This document shows positions 38,691 to 47,200 of a stretch of DNA of 64,000 bases, piece by piece. The number at the start of each line of letters is the position of its first letter. Within the stretch, counting starts at the first letter, position 1. Below the pieces are notes generated by a model. It had not been told where the DNA came from, did no database searches, and saw only the letters and a list, made by a program, of their open reading frames with translations. The position numbers and the translations under genes were made by a program. Origin of the DNA: Aliidiomarina sp. (GTDB lineage: Bacteria; Pseudomonadota; Gammaproteobacteria; Enterobacterales; Alteromonadaceae); assembly GCF_022565475.1 (NCBI RefSeq), contig NZ_JAIUMR010000012.1, positions 1-64,000 of the forward strand, given 5' to 3'.

Positions 38691-39479
38691 TTACCTGATG
38701 CTAAAAAGTTCCTTCCTATTAGAACTTCTTATCATTTGCTCATAAAACTCAAGATCCTCAACCGTATCGATTTCCAGCCAACCATTTTGGACGAGGACCG
38801 CTTTAACAGGCCAGCCACTATTAATTAAATATTGAATAAAACTCGTAAGGTACATGTTATCGAAATCATTGCCGTCATACTGAACATCGCGATCCATTGC
38901 TTCCCAAGTCTCGACAAACTCTTTTGCTTTATTAGCTGAAACTTTAATGAGCCCCATATATTGCCCCTGAATTTCATCATAAGAGTTCGGCTTTTTTCCG
39001 AGCTCTTTAATTAAATCACCTTCTAACTTTAAGGTTTCAGCATCATTCAGTGGGTTATCCATGCGCAATGACCATAAGCGCTTCCACTCCTTATCGATGG
39101 TTAAGCAAATATCACCTTTCGCAGCAAGTATCGAATCAAGAATACGTTGCTCATAAACGATATCTCCATAGGTAATCAGGACATCGCAACTACCATCAAA
39201 GAGCTCTTTTGCACACATTAACGTGTTAACCATATTGGTGCTTGCGTACTCCGGATTTAGTATCTTTTTTACACCGTTACGAACGAGTTTATCTTCTTTG
39301 TAACCCGCTATGAGGGTAATATCCGATACCCCAGCTCGTTTGAACGCATCGAGCTGATAATCCACTAATGACTTCCCACACAGTTCAACGAGACATTTAG
39401 GCTTCTCATTAGTATGCGGACGTAGGCGCGTTCCTTGACCGGCGGCAAGTACAATGACTCGAAGTGTATTGTTATCCAT
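38691..39479 (-). CDS. Nucleotidyltransferase, candidate CTP:phosphoglutamine cytidylyltransferase
   Basis: 262 aa. Signature VIVLAAGQGTRLRPHTNEKPK at residues about 9-29, ITYGDIVYE as the metal-site region, and a C-terminal WLEIDTVEDLEFYE typical of small sugar-1-phosphate or phosphocholine nucleotidyltransferases. Alone it would be called LicC-like. Its position, 26 bp after the amidotransferase and the PEP-synthase-like gene, matches Cj1416, which makes CDP-L-glutamine from CTP and phospho-glutamine. That specific role is inferred. Confidence 0.75.
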   Translation of the reverse strand: MDNNTLRVIVLAAGQGTRLRPHTNEKPKCLVELCGKSLVDYQLDAFKRAGVSDITLIAGYKEDKLVRNGVKKILNPEYASTNMVNTLMCAKELFDGSCDVLITYGDIVYEQRILDSILAAKGDICLTIDKEWKRLWSLRMDNPLNDAETLKLEGDLIKELGKKPNSYDEIQGQYMGLIKVSANKAKEFVETWEAMDRDVQYDGNDFDNMYLTSFIQYLINSGWPVKAVLVQNGWLEIDTVEDLEFYEQMIRSSNRKELFSIR

Positions 39480-39504
39480 TTATTTTTAAACCTAATTCTA
39501 AAAT

Positions 39505-40125
39505 TTAATTCCGGAAGTGTGCTTGGATCAGCGCTAAATCGCTTTCTTGAAACGGAACTTCCCGCTCTGGGTGCCACATAATACCTAACCAGTTTCTCTG
39601 CTTATGGCGAAAAGCCTCCACAACACCGTCTTCGGTTGTTGCCAATACTTCAAAAGCTTCTGGGCAATCGTTTTGCAATATCGCTTGATTATGGTAGGAG
39701 TTCACCTGGACAAAACCGTGCTTGTGCGCCCAATGTCCATTTAATTTGTGTCTAGTTGCAACATGTCCTGAGCGACTATGGAGATTCCCACCTTCGGTGT
39801 GACTTAGGAACTGCATACCACGGCATACGCCTAACACAGGTAAGTTCTGACGCTGTGCATACAGTAGCGCCTCGTTTTCCAATACATCACGCAAAGGAGC
39901 CGAGCCAATGTCATTACCTCCACTCAAAATGAGGCCATCAATACCAACCGACTCCAAATACTGCACTACATCGTGGAGATAATTCGGCAGCAAAATTGGC
40001 AAGAATCCTAACTGTTCAAGTAGTTGCGCCCACTTTGCATCCAATGCATCGCGCCACTCATCGCGACCAGGAACTTGGTCGTAGCGTTGACTAATAGCAA
40101 TGCGCTTTTTTCTAGCATTTAACAT
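39505..40125 (-). CDS. Class-I amidotransferase-like hydrolase, candidate gamma-glutamyl-CDP-amidate hydrolase
   Basis: 206 aa, peptidase C26 / GATase1 family. Catalytic Cys101 in LGVCRGMQFL, and His185 and Glu187 in IMWHPERE, forming the full triad. GIDGLILSGGNDI precedes. Its start shares one base with the upstream stop (TAATG). Set between a PEP-synthase-like protein and a nucleotidyltransferase, it parallels Cj1417, which removes glutamate from CDP-glutamine to leave CDP-amidate. Role inferred from context. Confidence 0.75.
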   Translation of the reverse strand: MLNARKKRIAISQRYDQVPGRDEWRDALDAKWAQLLEQLGFLPILLPNYLHDVVQYLESVGIDGLILSGGNDIGSAPLRDVLENEALLYAQRQNLPVLGVCRGMQFLSHTEGGNLHSRSGHVATRHKLNGHWAHKHGFVQVNSYHNQAILQNDCPEAFEVLATTEDGVVEAFRHKQRNWLGIMWHPEREVPFQESDLALIQAHFRN

Positions 40126-43100
40126 TAGCGTATCGCTCGCATCACATTGTTTACTGGGTCAAGTTCAATCTCTTTCACTTGGGATAGCTGTTTAAAAAGC
40201 TGCTCACCGATACCAATCGCAGCCGCTAGACCAAATTCCGCAGCGCGAATGGCCATATGCGAGTTCGCTCCACCATACATGGTAATAAGTCCCGCGATTC
40301 CTTGCCCGAATAGCCAGTCATAGCCGGGGTCAGCTTGGGGGATGAGCACCACTGCACCCTTCACATCCACATCGCCCTTCTCCGAACCTTGTAAATGAAT
40401 ACAAGGTGCCATAATCCGCATAGAACCAATAAAGTTAGGTTCGCCCGCACTTAACTCAAACGAATAGAAGTCATTGATGTCAGTAAGCAATGCTGGCAAT
40501 TCACAGGTTGCCGCGAGTTTGCGTTGTGTTGCATTTTTTGCCGCTTCAGCTTTTAAGTGCTCTACTTGTTCATGCTGACTTAACGTTGACTCTGATAAGC
40601 CGAACACATCATAAATCGATAAGTTCGCAGATTCTTCAACGGTTAGATTAAACTCAACAGACAGATCCCGCAGCATATCCAGAGCTTCTGATAGATTTCG
40701 ACTAAAAATAAACTTAGCTTTCTCTCGCCCCTCAATCGCATCCCGCAGAAACTTTTCCAATATTTCATCTGAATACAAGAGTCCGAGTGAACGAACTTTC
40801 TCAAAGAAAACACCTCGCTCTTGTGACCAAGCTGCCTCATCGTAACTTTCGTGTTCGCCATCAGCGTTTAATGCTGCGTCAACAATGGGTCTAAGGAACT
40901 TCTCAGGATCATCAAAATAAGCAGGTGAAGTAATATCGTATGTGCCAGGGCGTAAATGTCCGTAAGCTGCTACAAAGTCATTCCAATTCATTGTGCCTGT
41001 CGCCGCCGCTTTGGCATCTGCGGTTAACTCGTGTGATACTGTGCGTACGCTGGCCATAAACGAGTCCATTGCTGCTTGGGTTAACCATTTTTCTTTTACC
41101 CCTTCTTTTAACAGCGTCGCAGCGACAAAACCGCTCCGCGCAAGGTGTGCAAATGGTAAAGTGCCATATAAACGGCATTCGTCGAGTAGCAAGCGAATAT
41201 TACGAATGGTTGCTGGTAGTTTCGAATGTCCTTGAGCTTCTGCGTGACGGCGACCATCAATACGCGCTTGCAACTTATTCACTTTTTCTAAGTAATCATG
41301 CGTATGCTCAATCGCATGACGTGACACATCGAGCAACCCATTTTTTAACCTACTCACTAGTTCGGCACTAAAGCCACCGTCGTTAACTAAACGCTGCTCC
41401 CAACGATAAAAGCCCGGTCCTACGCAGGTAGGCAAAACATCAAACTCGACTTTGTCATGGAGTTTAGGGTTCAATTTTAAATAGTTGAGATAGAAGGAAA
41501 CTAAGCATTCTGACTCCTCGTCACTCAAATTTACCGGCAGGAACGAATTGAAGCTTGCTCGCACATCCACGTAAGGCTTTCCTGCAAACGAAACTAGCAA
41601 GGGTTGCGGGCGGACATCACGATAGCCGTATTCAGCCCGCTGCGTTGCCCAAGTTTCATCCATAATTAAGTATTTATAGAGACTTTCAGAGAGTTTTCCT
41701 GGATTTGTGCCGATAATCTCAGCAGGGTTCCAATCCGGCATAACACCATATATTGGTGATTGGCCTACAATGTGGTTCGCCGGTTTTGCCAACTTCTGCC
41801 ACAACGCTTCTGCTTGACTCAAAACGTCAAAGCATGTATCGCTACTGGCCTCAACGTCAGATTTCTTCACCACTATAGGGCGTACTTGCAAAATATGAAC
41901 AACATTTCCAGCTGTCATGGCAAACTCAATATCAAGCGAGTCAAAACTAAGCAGTCCTTCGATCTCTTTCATTGCTTCTAACAGAGGTAACAAATCAGGA
42001 TTTGCGACCTGCTCAGGTTTAGCTCCACGGCGCACAATTAGAGTTTTGTGCTCATTATTGTTTCCTGCCGTAATACCGTCAGTGGAGCCTGTTTCGTCAT
42101 AGTTAATCACATAGTACGGAGCACCGTGCTCAAGTGTACGCGTGAAGGCAACGCCACTTCGCGTCACGTTTGTCAGCATCGGCTGTACCAATACTTGATC
42201 TTCTGGTTGCTGATTGTGGTACGAAGCAATCACTTCTTCTATTGCTTCTTGAAGACCGTTGATCGGGTCGACGTTCAAAATACTGGTATACGCGCCCGCG
42301 TTTGAGTGCGTGAATGAGTCTTCGCTGCGTGCGCTTGAACGAACAATCAGCGCACCAGAGAATTTATTACGGATAATTGACAGAATACTCTTCGCATCTT
42401 CTTTCCAGCTTTTGACATCGAAAGACACTTGGTCTTCAATTTGTGAGGATGCCACAAGCTTGCGAAGGCGAGACAATGTTTCTGCTTTTGTGCCAAGAAC
42501 GAATCGAACAATATCATGCTCAGAGCCTACTTCTGCCCATTCGCCCTTTAAGTCTACAGCATGAACCTGTGCACCTTTACACCGAAGTAATTCAACAAAC
42601 TCTCCAACCGTTGCTTTCTGGAGTTCTCTCGATGGCTCACCGCAAAATTCGAATAACGTTTCAAGGGCCTTACCAGAAAAACGAACTAGTCCAACAAAAT
42701 ATCCATCAATCATGTATTCGGGAAGCTGTGTGCTGATGGACTTCAGCACTCCCCTATTTACCGCAACTTTCTCAGTGGTCGAGCGAGGTTTGAAGTTTTG
42801 ATTGGTTAGCTTTTGGCTAGACCAAGCTACAGAGATCTCTGCATTGGTTTCTCTTAGGAGTTCAAGCGCTTCTTCACGAAACAGAATATCTCCGTATGCA
42901 ACCACTAACTCTTGAATACCCTTATCTTGGCGGACAATGTATTCACAAGCCTTTGCAAGTGACATCAGGCTTCCAGATTCTTTCCAACGCGCATTCTCGA
43001 CCACTTGAACAGAATCACGATATGGTTCAAAACGTTCAGCCTCAAATCCTGCTACCAAATATACCTCTTCGCGATTCAACCCCACGGTTTGTAATTGTAG

Positions 43101-43199
43101 TTCGAGTAATTGACGACCTTTGATAACATCATGAAGTAAAGGAGACTGAGAGCCGACTTGCGGTGCACCAGCACCTAACACAACAAAGCGCTTTGACAT
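40125..43199 (-). CDS. PEP-synthase-like protein, candidate L-glutamine kinase, with extra N-terminal domain (1024 aa)
   Basis: Residues about 1-260 form a degenerate nucleotidyltransferase-like domain (VVLGAGAPQVG, VVAYGDILFREEAL) lacking the GxRL-P signature. About 285-470 is an ATP-grasp domain (IVRSSARSEDSFTHSNAGAY, VLVQPML, ILQVRPI). A long middle region follows, then the PEP-utilising phosphohistidine domain MYGGANSHMAIRAAEFG with His981. The order ATP-grasp then His domain is that of Cj1418, which phosphorylates the amide N of glutamine. The N-terminal fusion is not part of the 767-aa Cj1418. A PEP synthase role is unlikely here. Confidence 0.8.
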   Translation of the reverse strand: MSKRFVVLGAGAPQVGSQSPLLHDVIKGRQLLELQLQTVGLNREEVYLVAGFEAERFEPYRDSVQVVENARWKESGSLMSLAKACEYIVRQDKGIQELVVAYGDILFREEALELLRETNAEISVAWSSQKLTNQNFKPRSTTEKVAVNRGVLKSISTQLPEYMIDGYFVGLVRFSGKALETLFEFCGEPSRELQKATVGEFVELLRCKGAQVHAVDLKGEWAEVGSEHDIVRFVLGTKAETLSRLRKLVASSQIEDQVSFDVKSWKEDAKSILSIIRNKFSGALIVRSSARSEDSFTHSNAGAYTSILNVDPINGLQEAIEEVIASYHNQQPEDQVLVQPMLTNVTRSGVAFTRTLEHGAPYYVINYDETGSTDGITAGNNNEHKTLIVRRGAKPEQVANPDLLPLLEAMKEIEGLLSFDSLDIEFAMTAGNVVHILQVRPIVVKKSDVEASSDTCFDVLSQAEALWQKLAKPANHIVGQSPIYGVMPDWNPAEIIGTNPGKLSESLYKYLIMDETWATQRAEYGYRDVRPQPLLVSFAGKPYVDVRASFNSFLPVNLSDEESECLVSFYLNYLKLNPKLHDKVEFDVLPTCVGPGFYRWEQRLVNDGGFSAELVSRLKNGLLDVSRHAIEHTHDYLEKVNKLQARIDGRRHAEAQGHSKLPATIRNIRLLLDECRLYGTLPFAHLARSGFVAATLLKEGVKEKWLTQAAMDSFMASVRTVSHELTADAKAAATGTMNWNDFVAAYGHLRPGTYDITSPAYFDDPEKFLRPIVDAALNADGEHESYDEAAWSQERGVFFEKVRSLGLLYSDEILEKFLRDAIEGREKAKFIFSRNLSEALDMLRDLSVEFNLTVEESANLSIYDVFGLSESTLSQHEQVEHLKAEAAKNATQRKLAATCELPALLTDINDFYSFELSAGEPNFIGSMRIMAPCIHLQGSEKGDVDVKGAVVLIPQADPGYDWLFGQGIAGLITMYGGANSHMAIRAAEFGLAAAIGIGEQLFKQLSQVKEIELDPVNNVMRAIR

Positions 43200-43230
43200 T
43201 ATTATTTTAATCCTTGCTGACTGTTTGCAT

Positions 43231-44616
43231 TCAAAAGGTAGCTAGAGTTGGCGTAATACCGTTCACCTTCATGATAGATAGGTGCTTGAGTACTGGATGG
43301 ATAATATAGTACGATACACCGTGTTCTGGATGCTGCTGCTCAACTTCAATTTGTCCAGCCCCATCGATCAATTCTTTAAGTGTTCCAACTAATACATCAG
43401 CTCGAATGAAGCTATCATAATAATAATCAATCTCTTCCGTAACCACTGGCAGTCTGAATTTCTTCTTATTTAAAATTACGCCTTCATCAATGGCTGGCTC
43501 AAGAATAATTGCAGAAGCGCCGCAGGAATTATCTTCTAAAATGGAATAATAAACCGTTGTACTGCCACGAAAATGAGGAAGGTAACCCGAATGAATATGA
43601 AGCATAGGAGTAGTAGGAGCTAACCCACGAACATCTACAATCTCACCACCGTAGCCCGAAAATACTATAAATGTTGACGATAGCTCGCTAATCAGGTTTT
43701 TTACATCTATACAGTTAACAGTGTCGGTAGTGACTTCGGTAACGTTATCGGAGATTCGATTCAATAGTTGTTCCAGATTAACATTCAAATCAGCAGAAAA
43801 GACGCCACACTCTAACGATTTCGTAAATGCAGGCAGATCGCTTGCTTGACCCCACTTCGGTTTAGTCGATTTCAAAAAAATTATAGAATCAAATCGATAT
43901 CCAACTTGCTTGAGTGCCAACGCGTAAGCTCGTGTTCTTACGGTATCCGCAGCGATGAATGTCGTATGGCTCATGTCAAACTTCTGAGGTGACTTTCTAA
44001 CTGTCACCGGTTGGCTGTTCTCTAGTAACGGATTACTAGAAACAACGTTCCTATCAGCAATTCGCTTTACAACTTCAAACTCGCTAGAAACAATAGTAAC
44101 AAGGCGAGAGCGTTGAGACTGGCTGAGTTTCGATTCTAACCCTAAAAGGGTATCAACAACTTTCAACAGAGCGTTTACTGCTGGGAAATATAAATCTAAC
44201 GAAACTCTTCGGATCAATAACTCAGCAAAAAGCAAATAGAGTTCGAGGTCTGTGTAATTACCTATACTTTTAGGTCGGCTTGCAGTGAGTGTATATTCAT
44301 CGAAAAGCCGCTTACTGACCTCAAAACGCTGAATAAAGAAATCCAACCACTTCCAATGCTCACGCTTAGGTGGAGCTGATAATAACTGCTCAAGACATGC
44401 TTTCGAATTAACGAAACCACCAGCCTTAAACTCTCCTACCGATTCGACTTCATTTCTGAAGGAACTAGAGGACGCTTGAGAAAGTGAATGCTCAATAACC
44501 CGATGCCTCGACCATCGCCACTCATTTAGAAATGGCTGACCAAAATACTGAGTATAGGTGTAACTTTGCCGCTCTTCTAAAGGAGCATTAGTTATAAATT
44601 CATAACGAGTGCTCAA
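43231..44616 (-). CDS. Formyltransferase-domain protein of unknown substrate, 461 aa
   Basis: The C-terminal third matches the formyltransferase superfamily (methionyl-tRNA formyltransferase / ArnA type): HIHSGYLPHFRGSTTVYYSI from about residue 340 and AIDEGVILNKKKF with Asp378. The usual catalytic Asn just before was not clearly seen. Residues 1-200 are helical and unrecognised. ATGA overlap with the APS-kinase-like gene and 31 bp before the PEP-synthase-like gene, so it belongs to the cassette. May formylate, or use its fold for another N- or C1-transfer. Confidence 0.7.
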   Translation of the reverse strand: MSTRYEFITNAPLEERQSYTYTQYFGQPFLNEWRWSRHRVIEHSLSQASSSSFRNEVESVGEFKAGGFVNSKACLEQLLSAPPKREHWKWLDFFIQRFEVSKRLFDEYTLTASRPKSIGNYTDLELYLLFAELLIRRVSLDLYFPAVNALLKVVDTLLGLESKLSQSQRSRLVTIVSSEFEVVKRIADRNVVSSNPLLENSQPVTVRKSPQKFDMSHTTFIAADTVRTRAYALALKQVGYRFDSIIFLKSTKPKWGQASDLPAFTKSLECGVFSADLNVNLEQLLNRISDNVTEVTTDTVNCIDVKNLISELSSTFIVFSGYGGEIVDVRGLAPTTPMLHIHSGYLPHFRGSTTVYYSILEDNSCGASAIILEPAIDEGVILNKKKFRLPVVTEEIDYYYDSFIRADVLVGTLKELIDGAGQIEVEQQHPEHGVSYYIIHPVLKHLSIMKVNGITPTLATF

Positions 44617-45131
44617 ATCAACCGCTCCTTAATATGCTCCAAGATCAGTGCAGCATTCTGTTCTGGTGTATTTCCACTTCCGCTTCCATCAATAACGAGA
44701 TCTGGACTCTTAGGATGTGGGAAAGGAATATCAATTCCAACGACATTGCTTGCTTCGCCACGTTCTGCCCTACCATACATATCTCGGCGCGTCTTTAAAA
44801 TATCTATCGGCGTGTCCACTAGAACTTCGAAGTAATCAGAGTAGTTCTCTCTATTCCACTCACGAGACTCTTCAAAGATTGAGAGTATACAGCAAACGAC
44901 GTTAATGCCTTGATTGTCAAGCCATCTACACAGCGCCTGTATACGTTCAGCATTTTGGCGGCGTCCTTCAATAGAATATGGAGTGTTACCTCGATTGTGC
45001 TTAAAAACTTCTCGAATTTCATCTCCATCAATTAATACTGTATTTGGATGTAAATGTTTCGTAGTGATAAACAGCTCTTTGCCTACTGTGGTCTTGCCGC
45101 TGCCAGAAAGACCTATAATCCAAGTAATCAT
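44613..45131 (-). CDS. APS-kinase-family protein, candidate cytidine diphosphoramidate kinase
   Basis: 172 aa. Walker A WIIGLSGSGKTTVG (residues about 4-17), VLIDGDEIREVFKHN, YSIEGRRQNAERI and GIDIPFPHPKSPDLVID show the CysC family. Two usual CysC features are altered: the SPFR-type loop reads LSIFEESREWNREN, and the KGLY-KA segment reads RRDMYGRAERG. First gene of the cassette. By analogy with Cj1415 it would phosphorylate the 3'-OH of CDP-amidate; a genuine APS kinase supplying PAPS is the main alternative. Confidence 0.7.
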   Translation of the reverse strand: MITWIIGLSGSGKTTVGKELFITTKHLHPNTVLIDGDEIREVFKHNRGNTPYSIEGRRQNAERIQALCRWLDNQGINVVCCILSIFEESREWNRENYSDYFEVLVDTPIDILKTRRDMYGRAERGEASNVVGIDIPFPHPKSPDLVIDGSGSGNTPEQNAALILEHIKERLI

Positions 45132-45145
45132 ATATCTCCCTGAAA

Positions 45146-45838
45146 TTAACTAATAATGTTCTTCTTATGTGTTCTTAACGTACTTTCGTTAAATACCTTA
45201 AGGCTTGGAAATCTTTCTTGCAATAACAATTCTAAGTCAGCTGATAACTCCAACTGATTCTGATTTGATGTGCCGTGCCGATCTTTAACCTTGTTATTCA
45301 TTGCAGCAACAACTGAGTGAAGCAATGCATCGCGATCAAAGCAATCAGGAAAATATTCAGTAATCAGGTCAACAATTTCCACAGGCGTTCTTTCAAGAAA
45401 CACTTTCAAATTAATATTAAGAAATCGCTCATCCTCATAGTCCCAACCCGACATCGCATTAACGGTACGAGAAAATATATTATTCATTTCGAAAATAAGT
45501 TTATCATCATCTGAACTTATGGATCTAAGGTACTCTCGATACACAACACCATCTATTAATATTCTATTACTTGCTTCAGCTTCACTTTCTGAGACTAAAT
45601 GGTACTTCAAATGTGACAAAAGCAACGATTTTGGATCTCTGAATAAATGAATCCCAAATGCTGCATCGGCAATCGCTGACATTTCTCGGCTGTGGGCATC
45701 CTGATATATATCTATATTTAGATTGCTACTATCATAAATTCCTTTAAAAAAAGATTGCTCAGTCTTTTTACAATACATACGAAACAAGTTACGCATTAAC
45801 ACGGTTCCGCAACGATGGTGAGTTCCTATGTAGATCAC
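45146..45838 (-). CDS. Sulfotransferase-like protein, 230 aa
   Basis: N-terminal YIGTHHRCGTVLMRNLFRMY as 5'-PSB and FGIHLFRDPKSLLLSHLKYH as 3'-PB. Directly upstream of the cassette's kinase gene (14 bp) and overlapping the gene before it by 4 bp (ATGA). Could be a sulfotransferase or, by its position, the transferase for the cassette's 3'-phosphonucleotide-activated group. Confidence 0.7.
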   Translation of the reverse strand: MIYIGTHHRCGTVLMRNLFRMYCKKTEQSFFKGIYDSSNLNIDIYQDAHSREMSAIADAAFGIHLFRDPKSLLLSHLKYHLVSESEAEASNRILIDGVVYREYLRSISSDDDKLIFEMNNIFSRTVNAMSGWDYEDERFLNINLKVFLERTPVEIVDLITEYFPDCFDRDALLHSVVAAMNNKVKDRHGTSNQNQLELSADLELLLQERFPSLKVFNESTLRTHKKNIIS

Positions 45839-47064
45839 AAAATCTCTCCTTTACAATGATATTCTTTTATCTTTTTCATAAAATCAGCTTGCCACCTGTT
45901 TGGGGCTTTTCCTTTACAAAGAATTTCTTGTATTTTCTCTGCATTATACTCAATTTTGCTGGGTTCAGAACTCACCCATAGCAACTTTGGATTTTCATTT
46001 CTTTTACTATCCACAATAAAATCCGCGATAGCTTCACTAGCGCATTGAAAATTCGCCAACCTTTTAGCACCAAAATCATTGATGATTGAAGGCCAATCGT
46101 CCTTCTGAGATTTCAATTCTTTTAGTGCAGCAGTAAAACCGCTAATGCTACGAACATGAAACCCAAAACCAAGTTTATGCACTGAATCAACCTCACCTCC
46201 AGCGCCATTAATCAAACTGCTTTTCTCAAGCTCCACAAAAATAGATGGTATTAAACTTGAAAAAGAAAATGTAATAGAAGAAGATGAGTTGTCAGTAACA
46301 GTTAGAAAAGCATCTTTCTGATACTTCAAGCCGGTTTCTGAATTATCAATTATGAACCTTGAATTCTCTTTAAAAGACGATATAAAAGGAATTAAATTCC
46401 CAGGGTAGGGTCTAAAAACAACTGTTTTATCTGGAAATTCATTGAGCAAAACACTTATTATTAACTCACCGTACTTTAAAACTTCTCCACCAGATATATT
46501 AGCATTTGTTGGCGAGTATATAATATACTTACCACATGACTTCCGTTGTGCAAATTGATTTTTCAAAAAATCAATTTTTGGATATCCGCCCTGCAAAATA
46601 CCCAACCTACTCGATCGTTTCATTCTATCAGGGACAACTCCTCTCACATGCCTCTCATATCTATGAGGACACCAAAACTCGTCCTCTTGGCGTATCGGTA
46701 GAATTAAGTAGTCAAAATTGAGAAGAATATTTGGCTTTAACCTAAGAACTGTCGAGTAGTCGAAGTTAAGTTCTCCTTTCAGAGGAAGACTATGAATAAG
46801 CCCGATCGCCACGCAATTATTTGGAATCGAAGACATTGTACTTTCAGCACTAACAAATACATCTAAGCCCTTAATCTCTGATAATCTATCAGATTCGAGA
46901 AATAAAATGTCATTCTCCCCAACGCCCAGACTTATAACCTCGGAAACGTCAGTTCCGGGAGGGAACAATAGTACAACTTCATCTGCTATTTTCTTGAGGC
47001 GAAGATATAAAGGTATGTATGTTAATATACGTGGAGTTGCATTAACATTTAACACTACTTTCAT
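45835..47064 (-). CDS. CDP-glycerol glycerophosphotransferase-like (GT-B) protein, 409 aa
   Basis: C-terminal domain motifs of the TagB/TagF family: YIIYSPTNANISGGEV, TVVFRPYPGN, and DAFLTVTDNSSSSITFSFSS followed by IPSIFVEL. The N-terminal region fits the GT-B partner domain (VLNVNATPRILTYIPLYLRL). The family uses CDP-activated polyols or other phosphoryl donors. Next to a cassette predicted to make a CDP-linked group, so donor specificity is uncertain. AT-rich. Confidence 0.65.
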   Translation of the reverse strand: MKVVLNVNATPRILTYIPLYLRLKKIADEVVLLFPPGTDVSEVISLGVGENDILFLESDRLSEIKGLDVFVSAESTMSSIPNNCVAIGLIHSLPLKGELNFDYSTVLRLKPNILLNFDYLILPIRQEDEFWCPHRYERHVRGVVPDRMKRSSRLGILQGGYPKIDFLKNQFAQRKSCGKYIIYSPTNANISGGEVLKYGELIISVLLNEFPDKTVVFRPYPGNLIPFISSFKENSRFIIDNSETGLKYQKDAFLTVTDNSSSSITFSFSSLIPSIFVELEKSSLINGAGGEVDSVHKLGFGFHVRSISGFTAALKELKSQKDDWPSIINDFGAKRLANFQCASEAIADFIVDSKRNENPKLLWVSSEPSKIEYNAEKIQEILCKGKAPNRWQADFMKKIKEYHCKGEIL

Positions 47065-47200
47065 TTTAAATCCCCGCTCAATAGGTATAACTCCACCAAC
47101 TCAACAGAAGACAACAACATAAGAATAATTCCGTTAATTTTTGGTCTTGAATGCACAATCTGAATCATGCCAACCAGTTAATTTTCCCAAACTAAATAAT

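Noticed and set aside
40125-43199. Metabolic PEP synthase
   Set aside because: Extra N-terminal domain, coupling to an amidotransferase and a nucleotidyltransferase, and position in a capsule locus do not fit central metabolism.
44613-45131. Plain CysC APS kinase for PAPS supply
   Set aside because: Kept only as the alternative: two CysC loops are altered and the gene sits in a cassette matching the phosphoramidate pathway.
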